From: Suillus spraguei
Lineage: Eukaryota; Basidiomycota; Agaricomycetes; Boletales; Suillaceae
Direction: 5' to 3'
Assembly (NCBI GenBank): GCA_016800925.1
Contig: JABCPU010000127.1
Location: 104,543 to 168,542, forward strand
DNA: 64,000 bases
Under the pieces are notes generated by a model that was given only the letters and a program-made list of their open reading frames with translations, was not told the origin of the DNA and did no database searches. Below, one piece after another: positions 48,401 through 59,248 of this stretch; the first letter of the stretch is position 1, and every line of letters begins with the position of its first letter. Both the position numbers and the translations under genes were made by a program.

Positions 48401-49556
48401 TATTCGGAAATATGTAGAGGGTTGCGCCCTTTGTCAGCAAATGAAAGCGGATACACATCCTGTTCGACCTCCCCTCACTCCGATTCCCTCATCTGCGACT
48501 CGACCTTTTTCTCAGGTCTCCGTTGATCTGATCACTGACCTCCCTGTCTCTGGAGGCTTTGACAGTATCATGGTCGTGGTAGACCATGGCCTTACAAAGG
48601 GGGTAATTATTATCCTTGTTTGAAAACTGTTACCTCCGAAGGCATTGCCAAACTATTTTTGAAACATGTCTACGACGATTTGGACTCCATGACAAAGTCA
48701 TTTCAGATCGAGGCCCGCAATTCCTATCTCGCTTCTCTAAGGAGCTTGCCCGACTTCTCGATTATGCTATTGCTCCATCTATGGCTTATCACCCTCAGAC
48801 TGATGGTCAAACTGAAAGGCTTAATCAAGAACTTGAAACATACTTACGCATCTACTGCCGCAACAATCCCAAAGATTGGGTAGAACACCTACCAATCGCC
48901 GAATTTGTCCACAATCACCAAAAACACGATGCAAGGAATGCATCACCCTTCTATCTCATGATGGGATACGAACCACGCGCCATCCCTCACCTGATCCCCG
49001 ATTCATCCATTCCTGCAGCAGAAGATCGAGTACGATCCCTGCAAAAGATCAAGAAGAAGCAATCGCCTGCCATAACATTGCAATGCAAACAATGGCCGAA
49101 CAATCCCAGGAGATACATAAGTACATTCCATGGAAGATCGGAGATAAGGTTTGGCTATCTGCCGCTAATCTTAGGCTTAAACTCCCATCAAGGAAACTTG
49201 CGCCCAAGCGATATGGACCTTTCCTGATCATCGATGTCTTATCACCCATTACGTTCACACTCAAACTTCCTCCGCAGTGGAAAATTCATCCCACATTCCA
49301 CGCTTCCATCTTATCGTCCTATAGCGAAACAGACGTACATGGTCCGAACTTCCCCAAACCACCACCTGACATCATCGAAGAAGAAGAAGAATATGAAATA
49401 GAAGCAATTCTTTCTCACAAAGGAACCGGCACTCGCCGACAATATCTCATTTCTTGGAAAGGATATTCATTGGGAGATAACGAATGGCTCCCAGAAAAGA
49501 ACCTGAAGAACTCCACTCAAATCTTGAATGCTCATAAGAAGCAACATGCCCTCTGA
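45475..49556 (+). pseudogene. Pol of the nested element, multiply broken
   Basis: Domains in order: aspartic protease with VIDSGAAGTFIS (Asp at 45613); a long acidic linker (45950-46600); RT with [35 protein letters not shown] and the catalytic IYMDDILIF (47240-47251). Then a decayed RNase H (47690-47960), integrase zinc region and core ([37 protein letters not shown]; 48390-48900), and a chromodomain (YLISWKGYSLGDNEWLPEKN; 49440-49505) ending KKQHAL. Frames shift at about 46190, 46720, 46900, 47430, 47700 and several points in the integrase. Its stop codon overlaps the start of ORF3. Confidence 0.9.
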
Positions 49557-51081
49557 TTATCCTTCAGTCAATCAACTTGCACTAGCACTTGATCAACTAA
49601 CACCGTTTCAAATGTCTTTCCCTACCGCATATATCACTCCCGTCACTGTTGCCAACAATGACTCTGACTCCGATGCAGAAAACTATGGAAACCTCACCAC
49701 TGAAATCGATAACACCTCCTACATTGAAGCCGCCCTTCTATGTGAAGGACACGCCCTTGAAATTGAAAGAATCCTCACAGAAAGAGGTGCCTTCCCAGCC
49801 CTCCTCCTCATCAACATCATCCGCACTGCCGCCCTCATCGAAGTCACAGCCAATGAAACCACAGATACTACATATCGTCAACGCTTCCTACATCTTCAAA
49901 AACGCATTCGTTCTTACGCTATGCTGTTGCTTCCCAATTCTTTTAAGAGCGATGTTGAAGAAGCTATTCACATCGTGGCCGAACGTCAAGCAGGTGTTGC
50001 TTGACCTCCCTCTCTGCAGGAAGATACGCCACTTCCTATTCCAGCACCCTCTTCTTTGTGCATGTATACTAGTCTTGACGCCCTTGCTGGCTTATGTACT
50101 GCTGTCCAAGAGATCAGACAGCTCACCAACACGGTTGTCGAAACCATCCAGCAATCAGTCGCTGAAACTAGAGCAGCCAGGAACTTAGTCGAAGAAGCCA
50201 TCACTGATCTGCAACAAACACAAGCCGACCTCGCCTCCCCCTGAACCCCATCTCCTATTGAACAACCAACCTCACTGCCCCCCGTCATAGTCTCCCATGA
50301 TCATCCCGCGTGGCTATATGAGCCCTGCACAGAAGAGCAGTGTGAAGCTGCAAAAAGATTAGGGATTCCTGTTGCTGAATTAATAGCACTCGGTCCTTGA
50401 CTTCGCGACCTTCACATACACCCTCCTATGTCTATTTTGTCATCATTTGGTCCAATGGATCCTGTCTCGCCAGTCTTAGTAAAAGACTTCGGCATCACCT
50501 CTCCTTCTTCTTCCAATGAACTTCTTGCAGTTGCTGAATGAGGGACCACTCCTGATCTCCCCACATCCGCATACATGCTCACTAGTAAGCAACAAGCGCA
50601 ACTTAGACGAGACAACGCCTTCGCCTTAAAACACATGACACGACAGAAAGGGAAGAAGCGTGCTAGATCCACCAGCCCCAAACCCATTATCTCACCATCA
50701 CCATTACGCATGTCTACCTCTAATACCAATGAAAACATGAAATGCCGAGTCTGTGGCATCGTCGGACATCGGCAAAAGAATTGTCTCGACTATCAGTGCC
50801 AAATCTGTTTGCGACACGCTCCTACCCATCTGTCTATCTACTGCCCTCAGCATCTTGGAGAAACCCTGTTTATGCTTACTTGGAAGGATAACAGATTTTA
50901 TGATGCACTTCGTAGGTGGGAACAGTATCTTATTAACCGTCGATGGAGAAAAGCAGGTCGACGGGTGAGAACTGTCGCAGAAGAAGAGGCGGCTTACATG
51001 TTAGGAGGAAGTGCCGCCGATGAAGATGTCGCTAATTATGACGACTATGATCCCGTCTATGACAACAATAGGGATAGTTGA
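49546..51081 (+). pseudogene. ORF3 of the nested element
   Basis: ATG at 49546 (MPSDYPSVNQ) overlaps the pol stop at 49554-49556; an in-frame ATG also lies at 49528. The product parallels the outer copy: N-terminal SYIEAALLCEGHALEIERIL, helical SYAMLLLPNSFKSDVEEAIH, then stops at 50002, near 50242, 50398 and 50539. An open last part carries CRVCGIVGHRQKNC, CQICLRHAPTHLSIYC and the acidic end (NYDDYDPVYDNN). Two copies with the same architecture show that ORF3 is part of the family and not a chance frame. Function unknown. Confidence 0.8.
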
Positions 51082-51100
51082 AAGTCGGTGACTTTTATGT

Positions 51101-51113
51101 AACAAGGGGGTAA
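51101..51113 (+). promoter_or_regulatory. Polypurine tract
   Basis: AACAAGGGGGTAA lies immediately before the 3' LTR and would prime plus-strand DNA synthesis. The complement is found beside the outer element's 3' LTR at 40176-40188. Confidence 0.8.
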
Positions 51114-51586
51114 TGTTACAATTGTACATACCCCTATTCATTCTCTCTTCTTCCTTACTTGTATATCATTTCACATGACTCTGACTCATATGCTCAATGC
51201 ATCTGTACTTTAGTTGCCTTCCTTCTTTGGATACACACTTACATTCTCACATCTATCTTGGTCCGTGCGCACATATTGACCTATTTAAGCACATTGTATT
51301 ACACTTGTATACTTCACTTTAATCTTACTGGGTTTTACCTGGAATCTCCTTCGCTTAGGTCTCCAACCTAAGTCATCTTGAATCGTCTCTAAGTCTAAGC
51401 ACTCCTTAGTCTTAGTCTCTATTCTCGCAGAACCTCTTAGACTTGTCATTGAGGCCGAACCCTTGATCGTACTCGGAACGCATTCCTAGTACTTTCACTT
51501 TGTCCTCTTCTGGACATTGTAGAACTTCCCAGCAGACCGTCTGTGTCTTTTCACTGTCGCTGGTGACGCCACCCCAGTTCGTAACA
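51114..51586 (+). repeat. 3' LTR of the nested element
   Basis: 473 bp, near-identical to 44033-44503, followed by the target-site copy CATGG and the interrupted RT of the outer element. Confidence 0.95.
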
Positions 51587-51591
51587 CATGG

Positions 51592-53407
51592 AGAAAATCA
51601 GGATGTCGTCCATGTAGATAACCATCCATCCTTTGTTGATTTCCTGTTGGAAGGTGCGATTCATGTATGCTTGGAAAGTTGCTGGGGAATTACAGAGGCC
51701 AAAGAACATGACATTCGGTTCGAAGAGGCCAAATTCCGTGGTAAATGCTGCTTTCCAGTGATCATCGGGATGGATGCGAATATTGTTATAACCAGACTGG
51801 ATATCCATTTTCATAAAGAACTGTGCGTTGTGAAGACATGCAACAAGGGAAATAGGGAGTGGGAGCGGATAGGCATTCTTGACTGTCCAATCATTGATGT
51901 AGCGATAATCTTGACAGGGGCGCAATTCTCCACTCTTCTTTCCCACAAAGAAGAAGCCACTGGCTTGAGGTGACTTCGATTCTGAGATGAAACCTTTTGC
52001 AACATTTTCATCGATAAATGTTTTGACGGCAGCGCGTTCTTTTTCCGATAGCAGGTAAACCTTAGACATGCGAGGAATAAAACCAGGTTTAGTATCGATC
52101 CGATGATCAATACCAGGGCGTTCAGGGGGTAGTTTGTTTAATCTGTCTTTAGCAAAGACATCTGCAAAGTCATGCAAATAGTCCAGGACCAATTCTTCGA
52201 AAGATTTCTTTTTCTTCTCCTTTTCATCTGTCGCGAATTCCTGAGCTTTATTACTGTATTTTGGAGTAGGAAGGGAGATTGTGGAGTAGTTGGGGAGTTG
52301 TTCGAGTCGAGAAGTTCCATCACATGTAAGGGGTGTATCCATGGATACTTCTTCAATGATTCTCATGCTAACTCCATCGGTATCATATTCCACAAGGAAT
52401 TCTCCATCTCCAAGCTCGTAAGAGGAAATTTCTCTCACTTCTGGCGCATGCCAGACATCTTGCATAGTGTTGAATTGGTCATCATCCTCTGTTGGGATCA
52501 ACGAGGGCACGGGTTCTTCTTCGTTGGGAATTTCTTCAATTGAAGCTGAAGGAGTATGTTGAAGAATTTTCGGGGGGACATAGAACTTGGATAATTTCGG
52601 TACATTTGTATCTCGTCCAGGAATTTCCTCTTCTGCTTTTCTTTTCCCATACTTCTGTTCTTCTATTGGTCGTTGCTCAACAGGTTCCGGTCCGGTCTGA
52701 TGCTCGGGCTCGGATTCATTCTTGTATTTTTCTATGCAGTGAATTGGTGATACTGCCCGTGGTAGTTGTACACGGGGAGTGGGGTCTGTAGTATGTGGCA
52801 TTTGTACTTCTGGTTCAGGATCTTTAGGGATAGGAGGAATGATGAGGGATCTCAGAAGTTGTGAATGTTGCCATTTCTTAGGATGGCAATGGAAGACCGG
52901 GGGCAACCCGTTCTTCTTTCGATCGGTATCTATGTCGATTTCAATTTTGTCTGATTTTGTCGTTCAAGAAAGGGCGAGTGTTTCAGCGGTCCAATCTATA
53001 CTTGGATTCATTGCGCGTAACCACGGAATTCCCAGAAGGATTTGATCTCTTCTTCCTAGTTTGGTGATATTGAATTTTCCATACATGGTTCATTCATCAA
53101 TTTTGACCACTAGGAGACAGTAGTGCATGATCGGTCCTCCTTTAATAAGAGTTCCATCCGCCGTAGTAACTCAAAATGGTGTTTTGAGTTTTCGTCGTGT
53201 GATTTGATGGAGTTTCACAAACTCCTCAGAAATGAATGTTCCTGCCGCTCCTGAATCAATAACAGTGGTGGTGTCAACGGATTTTAAGCGAGTGCGCGAG
53301 TGAAGGGTGATAGGGACACGAAGTTCTTTTCTTTCACCTACAGCGCGTACAAGTCTTAGTAATACATTAGGAGAAACATACATTGAATCTTTGTTTCTCC
53401 AATTCAA
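51592..53407 (-). pseudogene. Outer element pol, N-terminal part (protease, linker, RT to YMDD)
   Basis: Minus strand from 53407: RLVRAVGERKELRVPITLHS and the protease loop VIDSGAAGTFISEEF. A broken stretch (53170-52910) is followed by an open frame of about 440 codons covering the acidic linker, the RT fingers and palm ([54 protein letters not shown]), and YMDDILIFS. It ends at the nested element's target site. The remaining RT continues at 44027. This is the best-preserved stretch of pol in either copy. Confidence 0.9.
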
Positions 53408-54240
53408 AAATCCTCGACAATCCGCCTCACAGTTTCTTTGTCTTCTTCTTCTTTGACTTCGGCTTGTTGGAGCGGGGTTTTCTTCTTTCTGTCAGGACAG
53501 TTATGAATACGGTGTCCTGTTTTCTTGCATCCAAAGCATTGTCCCTTCTTCATGCATTCGGATCTCTCCATGTCAGAGATACGATCTATGACCATTGCAT
53601 TGGAGTCGCGATTAGGTACGTATCATGCGTTTCCATAGTTCTTCTTCTTCTGTTGTGGAGCATGATGTGTTCGTATTGCTTGAAGACGATGGTGGGAGTT
53701 GTCAATGGAAATGCATTGCAATATGACCTCGCAGAATACTTCTGAGACATCTCCTGGTGCGAAGAGCTTGGTAAGGATGCCCAAATTCAGGCCATCTTGG
53801 AAGAATTGGATCTTCGTTGCGTTGTCGGTGATATGGGCTTTGGCCGCAAGTGCCTCAAAGTCAGCGATGTAGGTATGGAGATCTCCGCTTCCTTGTTTGA
53901 GGTCCCTGAGTTTCGTGAGTGCGGTTCCCTTGGTATCCACTGGGTCGAAGGCTTCTTTGAAGCTTTTCATAAAATCAGCCATTGTCCCATAACCAACTTT
54001 TTGTCCAGAGGTGTCGGTTGATTGAGCATGGTCAAGGAATTGCTCTTTCCAGGATTTGGTGTTCTTCTTGGTCATGAAAGATGTTATGAAAATGATCTTC
54101 TGCTTGTCGGTGGTGTAAAGCTTTTCATTGATGTCGAAGCATAGATTGCATGATTGGATAAATTTGCGAGAGTTGTCGCGATCTCCATCAAAACCGGTTG
54201 GGAGGCCAATTTTGTATTCAAATTCTTTGGTAGTCGTCAT
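53404..54240 (-). pseudogene. Gag of the outer element, frameshifted
   Basis: Capsid frame 54240-53623 (MTTTKEFEYKIGLPTGFDGD start) and nucleocapsid frame 53595-53404 with zinc knuckle CFGCKKTGHRIHNC. The two are separated by a stop and frame change near 53620, at the same place as in the nested copy. Confidence 0.85.
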
Positions 54241-54369
54241 AGTGGGGATTTGTCTTGGTGAGTTATACTTTCTCGGTGCCTACACGCGCTGTCTTGCTGT
54301 CCGTTAGGGCTTTATCAGGGTTCTGGGTCGAAGACTGGGTAGTCAACGATTCGGTGGACTTTAATCTTT

Positions 54370-54842
54370 TGTTACGAACTGGGGTGGCGTCACCAGCGAC
54401 AGTGAAAAGACACAGACGGTCTGTTGGGAAGTTCTACAATGTCCAGAAGAGGACAAGGTGAAAGTACAAGGAACGTGTTCCGAGTACGATCAAGGGTTCG
54501 GCCTCAAAGACAAGTCTAAGAGGTTCTACGAGAATAGAGACTAAGGCTAAGGAGTGCTTAGACTTAGAGATGATTCAAGACAACTTAGGTTGGAGACCTA
54601 AGCGAAGGATATTCCAGGTAAAACCAAGTAAGATTAAAGTAAAGTATACAAGCGTAATACAATGTGCTTAAATAGGCCAATATGTGTGCACGGACCAAGA
54701 GAGACATGGGAATGTAAGTGCGTATCCAAAGAAGGAAGGCAACTATAGTACAGATGCGTTGAGCATATGAGTCAGAGTCATGTTACATAATATACAAAGT
54801 AAAGGAGGCAGAAAATGAATAGGGGCACGTACGATTGTAACA
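54370..54842 (-). repeat. 5' LTR of the outer element
   Basis: 473 bp, matches 39703-40175 with about 15 differences. The minus-strand bases following it (AAAGATTAAAGTCCACC) contain the self-priming site. It is followed on the plus strand by the target duplication ATTCC. Confidence 0.95.
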
Positions 54843-55650
54843 ATTCCACGGCAAGCCTTATTACATGTTGCCTCATGCCGCAGTGCCTCACTCTACGTTT
54901 ACTTATGGCGGTTACTACACTCCAGCACTACTGATCTCGCCTAGAGTATTCCGAGTACATACAATTTAGGATATAAGCACTGCATACCCCACACGATACA
55001 GTACCTGATTTTACACCATTGCATGTACTATAGGTCAGGATTACTGTCTAGCTCTGGATCTACCCAGTAGTGGACATAGTCTTTAAAGCTTCCTTATCCC
55101 GCTGGACTTTTGACTGTTACTTTGACTGAACTTCTCACGCACCACTACTTTACCGCTGAAAGTACTGCGGACTTCTTTACTGTTTCCTTGCACCGCTTGC
55201 AACCTTACCGCTACCGCTGAGATCACTGCTCGACATCACTCGCTAGATGCAACTGTTACTGACTTTATCTCGACCACGGAAGCACCGCTACACACGACGC
55301 TAGTTCTGGCGGTATCATCACTGACCGTGGCAACTTACCGCTGACCACAACGCTTGTTTTGCACTTAAGTTAGACTCGAACTTGACCATACTAATAGGCA
55401 TCCCCCTTTAGGGTCGAACACTCTTGTTCTTACAAGTGAAGCAGACTAGATGGAGCGCAAGACTCACATACTAGTTTAGGCCATGGTTTATCTACAGCCC
55501 AAGCTAGGTTGCATCTTTACAATGGGCATTACCCGCTTCTAGTAGTCTAAGCTTGATTTCCTTTTTTCTTGGTGCTAGATGGAGCGCAAGACTCACATAC
55601 TAGTTTAGGCCGTGGTTTATCTACAGCCCAAGCTAGGTTGCATCTTTACA
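54843..55650 (+). repeat. LTR-like sequence of a second family, with a duplicated end
   Basis: The segment ending at 55521 (GCATCTTTACA) shares its terminal 130 or so bases, inverted, with the insert at 57504-58443. The last about 80 bases recur at 55572-55650 (AGATGGAGCGCAAGACTCAC through CATCTTTACA), with a period of 129 bp. The interior is rich in TTACCGCT/ACTGCGG words, as is the insert. It appears to be part of an LTR into which the outer gypsy element inserted; its left portion may lie before 39703. Confidence 0.6.
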
Positions 55651-55772
55651 ATGGGTCAGAGCATTTACTGAAGTCTGGTACCTACAGGTATCTGCAGGTA
55701 GTGAGTACCCCAATCAGCAAATGATTTTCAGCTGAGCCAAACTCAATACTGTCATCACAGAGGTATAATCAG

Positions 55773-55983
55773 GTACAAACATCCCCAAGAGTGTTATCTT
55801 ATGATGCTCACCAATTATTGTCATCAGAGCCTATCAAAAGGTTATATTACTTCCAAGTTCTCGACGCTTGAAACTCATACGAACATTCCCAATGGTGCTA
55901 CACCATGATGTTCGCTAATTATTGTCATCAGGGCCTATCAAAAGGTTATATTGCTTCTAAGTTCTTGATGCTTAAAACTCAAT
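55773..55983. repeat. Tandem pair of about 104 bp
   Basis: Two adjacent diverged copies share AATTATTGTCATCAG, GCCTATCAAAAGGTTATATT and AAGTTCT. AATTATTG starts at 55813 and 55917. The copies directly precede the hAT transposase remnant and could be subterminal repeats of that element. Confidence 0.7.
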
Positions 55984-56133
55984 GTGCATAGTGGTCAGTC
56001 CTATAAATTTATCTCACCTATTACCTTGTCTGTGATCAATCAGATATGTCTCAATATGGTAAGGCAGTGCTTCACTTCACCATCCTCGGTGCCTGGGTCA
56101 ACAACTGCACTTCATCGAAAATGATCAGCATCT

Positions 56134-59100
56134 TTGGTCCCTGTTCTACAGTCTCCCAAAAAGAAGCGACAAGCCAAAGCAGAAAAGTCTGACCTTGAGA
56201 TTTGGGATGAGAGTGATGAAAATATCATTGGTATGTCATTGTGCTGTCATGATGCAGATCCACGAGCTCATTATCATTTTAGCAGCATCAAAAGCATGCT
56301 GGAGTTCACCAGTCTATGCTCACTATGAAACATCACTCAGGCACCACATGAAAGGCAATGGAACTCCGAACTATCTTGAGTTTGTCTTTACATGTTGTGC
56401 TGATCCTGCAAACCACAGACTTCATCATCGAAAATGTATGCAGACAGGTCAAGGCACAAAGAATCTCAACCAAGGTGTCACAGAGTGTGCTGCACGACGT
56501 GGTGTCTCATCATCAGGTGCCAATTCCACAGGCACACAACAAACCTTAACTGGATCTGTTTCAAAATATACAGCAGAGGCTCATCGTGCCTTGATAGCAT
56601 TGCGTTGTGCAGTCAATAAACACCTGTTTCATGCAGTTGCTGACTCTCTTTACATTGAAGAGATTAAACTCTTGTGCCCTAATGTTCACCTACCATGTCC
56701 ATGCACAGTGTCACACGATATCAACACCATCTATTGTGAGGCATCTAAAAATGTCAAGGTTTACTTTTCAGTGAGATTTATTGCATATATTGCACTCCTA
56801 TGACTGATTCCTGTTGCAAAACCATGTCGGCTCAATTTACCTTGTCATTGATAGGTGGTTGGCACCTTTTGCTTACTTGTACCTTGGTATTGTTGTTGTC
56901 TGGTATGACCGTGGCAAGATCTGGCGGTCAACACTCGAGTTCATCCATCTTACAAAAAGTCACACTGGACAGTACCTGGCAAAGGTAACTGTCGATTGTC
57001 TCAACTGGTTTGGCCTCACAAAAAGGTATGTTCATGGCTCGCAGCCTTGTATTTGATTGATTGATGTCAATTCCAGTTTCACATGATTACAATGGACAAT
57101 GCCAGCAATTGTGATTCAGCTGCAGACCATATGCAAAAGCTTATCCCAAGCTTCCAGGGAAAGGCTTCATGTTCACGGTGCTTTCCCCACACTGTAAACC
57201 TCATCGCGAAGGTACATTTAGTTTGCCTCACAATATTACATTAGTAAATGTCCCTCTGACGAGGATGATGTTGTGACTCTTGAATATGGTTTGGAAGATA
57301 CTGAACTAATTCCTCTAGAGCAAGACCTTCTTGACGAGGAGAGTGGTGGACCCACGAACTTGGAGAGTGGTGAACCCACCAACCTGGAGAGCACTATCCC
57401 TACGAACTCAGAGGGCCCTGAAAACCCTGAAGATTCAACTGTGACATCATCACCTGACGAAGTTGATGAAGCAAAGGAGGCACATGATTGTGAGGTTGTG
57501 CAGTGTAAAGATACAATCTAGCCTGGGCTGTAGATGAACCATGGCCTAAACTAGTATGCGAGTCTTGCGCTCCATCTAGTCTGCTTCACTTGCAAAGCAA
57601 GAGCATTCGACCCTAAAGGGAATGCTAAGTTAGTATAGTTCAATAAAGCCCAACCTGTGGTGCGTGACTGCCATCAGAGGTAGTGAGATGCTAGCGGTGA
57701 CCTCCGGTCCATGGGAAACTTGCGGTAAAACTAGCGGTAAGCGTGGGAATGCGGTAGGCAAGCGGTAGCATGAACAGTAAAACTGCAGTAGTATGAGCAG
57801 TAAAACTGCGGTAAGTGTGGGAACTTCTGCAGTAAAACAAGCGGTAGTGTAGCGGTGAAGTGTGAGAAAGCGGTAGCGCTAGCAGTGAAGCGCAGGAAAG
57901 CAGTAAAGAGTGGTGGTGTGTGCAGCAGTAAAGCAATTCTTAAGGAAACAGTGACTTCAGTAAAGGACTTTATTTCATAATGACAGTAGTGGTGACTATT
58001 CCTAAGTACCGTGTGTACTATAGGAGGGAAGTAAGGAAAGAGTACGGGTACCTAGGAATTTTATACTAAGGAATAGCTACGGAAACGAAAGGGATAGGAT
58101 AAACACGCAGCAGACATGTAATAAGACTGCACTACAGTTTACAAAACATCACGTACCAGCGAGACTGGATGGACATAGGACGGATGGTGAATCTTGCTTG
58201 TGGATGCCTAATGGGTTCGCGGAGATTGCCGAAGATCACTGCTTCATGGGAAAGTTGCTGTAGTACAGCCGCTAAGCTGCAATGAGGCCTCCAAAGTGCG
58301 GAACAATACCGTTAGATAGGGCTAACACATGGTAAAGTGTCATGGCAAGGGACAGTGAAGCTGAGAGGTAAGGATAATGATAGCCATGTGACACCTATAC
58401 GAAAATGTGCCGTTTCAAGCTCAGCATGAGTTTGTTCGTCACAGCGGTCAGTTCACCAGCAAGCTATTGCAATAGCTCGGGAGGCCAAGATTATCATGAC
58501 TAGCCTCCAAGAACATGAGGCCTTAGGCATGTTTCCGAAGGTAAACTTTTCTTAAAGCTCAAGTGAAGTGATATTCATGTCATTAGATTGCTGGCCTGGC
58601 TCGTAAATTGCATGATGGGCTTATGTTACAAGAGAGGTTTGAGAAGACTGTGATATATAAACATGGAGACAATGCTCAGAAATGTTGCCTCGATCGTCGC
58701 ATTCCCACCCACTGGAATTCAGATTTTGCATGTCTTAGAGCACACTTATTTTTTAAGGATGAAGTTCAAATATTTACATCTGTATCGGAAAATGGCTTGC
58801 ATGATTATGCACTCACGACAGCACAATGGAAACTAGCTGAACACCTTGTGCCTGTTCTTGAGGTCTGTTATCTTTCCTTCATGAACTTCGATGCTAAACT
58901 TGTTCAACTAGCTTTTCAATGACCTCACAAATGTTTTCTCACAAGCCGATGTACCCTTAATTTATGAAGTTGTTCCCATGCTCAAAAGCCTTAAGCATTC
59001 ACTGGACCATGTTTACAATGCCACTGATGAGCCAGCCATAATTCGAATTGCTGCCAAAGCAGCACTCCAAATCATCGGCAAATACTATGCCCTGACAGAT

Positions 59101-59243
59101 GACAATGAGGTGTACTGGATTGCCATTGGTGCATAGTTGTAGTGTGAGCATTGTGCTACCATATTGATTGCTATTCATCAGGAAATTGGGGAGAACATGC
59201 TTTTTGTAGATAGTTTCAACAAAATCTGACCAAATTTTTATCA
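56134..59243 (+). pseudogene. hAT-superfamily transposase, decayed and interrupted
   Basis: Blocks in order: KACWSSPVYAHYETSLRHHM and FVFTCCADPANHRLHHRKCM (BED-like N-terminus), IALRCAVNKHLFHAVADS, and VIDRWLAPFAYLYLGIVVVW (first catalytic strand, ID/GW motif). HLTKSHTGQYLAKVTVDCLN, FHMITMDNASNCDSAADHM and RCFPHTVNLIAK follow. After the inserted LTR (57504-58443) it resumes with LARKLHDGLMLQERFE, RRIPTHWNSDFACLRAHLFF and TTAQWKLAEHLVPVLE. Decayed frames beyond 58920 match the following helices up to KYYALTDDNEVYWIAIGA. The last hATC dimerisation part is missing. Several stops and frame changes show it is dead. Confidence 0.82.
57504..58443 (-). repeat. Solo LTR-like insert (second family) inside the hAT gene
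   Basis: About 940 bp separates two matching halves of the transposase. On the minus strand it runs TGTGACGAAC..CTTTACA, with TG..CA ends. Its last 130 or so bases match the segments at 55390-55521 and 55572-55650 in the opposite orientation. The middle is full of AGCGGTA/AACTGCGGTA words. A 5-bp target duplication was not found (TGCAG versus GCGGT), so boundaries may be off by a few bases. Confidence 0.65.
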
Positions 59244-59248
59244 CACTA

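Larger units (their letters stand above)
44033..51586 (+). mobile_element. Nested Ty3/gypsy chromovirus, plus strand, full length but dead
   Basis: LTRs 44033-44503 and 51114-51586 start TGTTACAATTGTAC and end TTCGTAACA. Target duplication is CATAG (44028-44032) versus CATGG (51587-51591), one base changed. It sits inside the RT of the outer element, directly after the catalytic YMDD segment. The length is 7554 bp. Content is gag, pol (protease, RT, RNase H, integrase, chromodomain), ORF3. The LTRs differ by about nine substitutions (eight transitions) and one 2-bp indel, fewer than in the outer copy, as expected for the younger insertion. Every ORF has frameshifts or stops. Confidence 0.95.
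39703..54842 (-). mobile_element. Outer Ty3/gypsy chromovirus, minus strand, split by a nested copy
   Basis: LTRs of 473 bp (39703-40175 and 54370-54842) begin TGTTACGAAC and end TTGTAACA as read on the plus strand. The element is flanked by a perfect 5-bp target duplication ATTCC (39698-39702 and 54843-54847). Order on the minus strand is 5' LTR, primer site, gag (54240 down), protease, RT, [nested element 44033-51586], rest of RT, RNase H, integrase, chromodomain, ORF3, polypurine tract, 3' LTR. The unnested length is about 7.58 kb. The two LTRs differ at about 15 sites, nearly all transitions. All ORFs carry lesions, so it is inactive. Confidence 0.95.

Noticed and set aside
51500..51973. 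157-codon plus-strand ORF across the LTR end
   Set aside because: It is antisense to the reverse transcriptase of the outer element and joins LTR to RT by chance.
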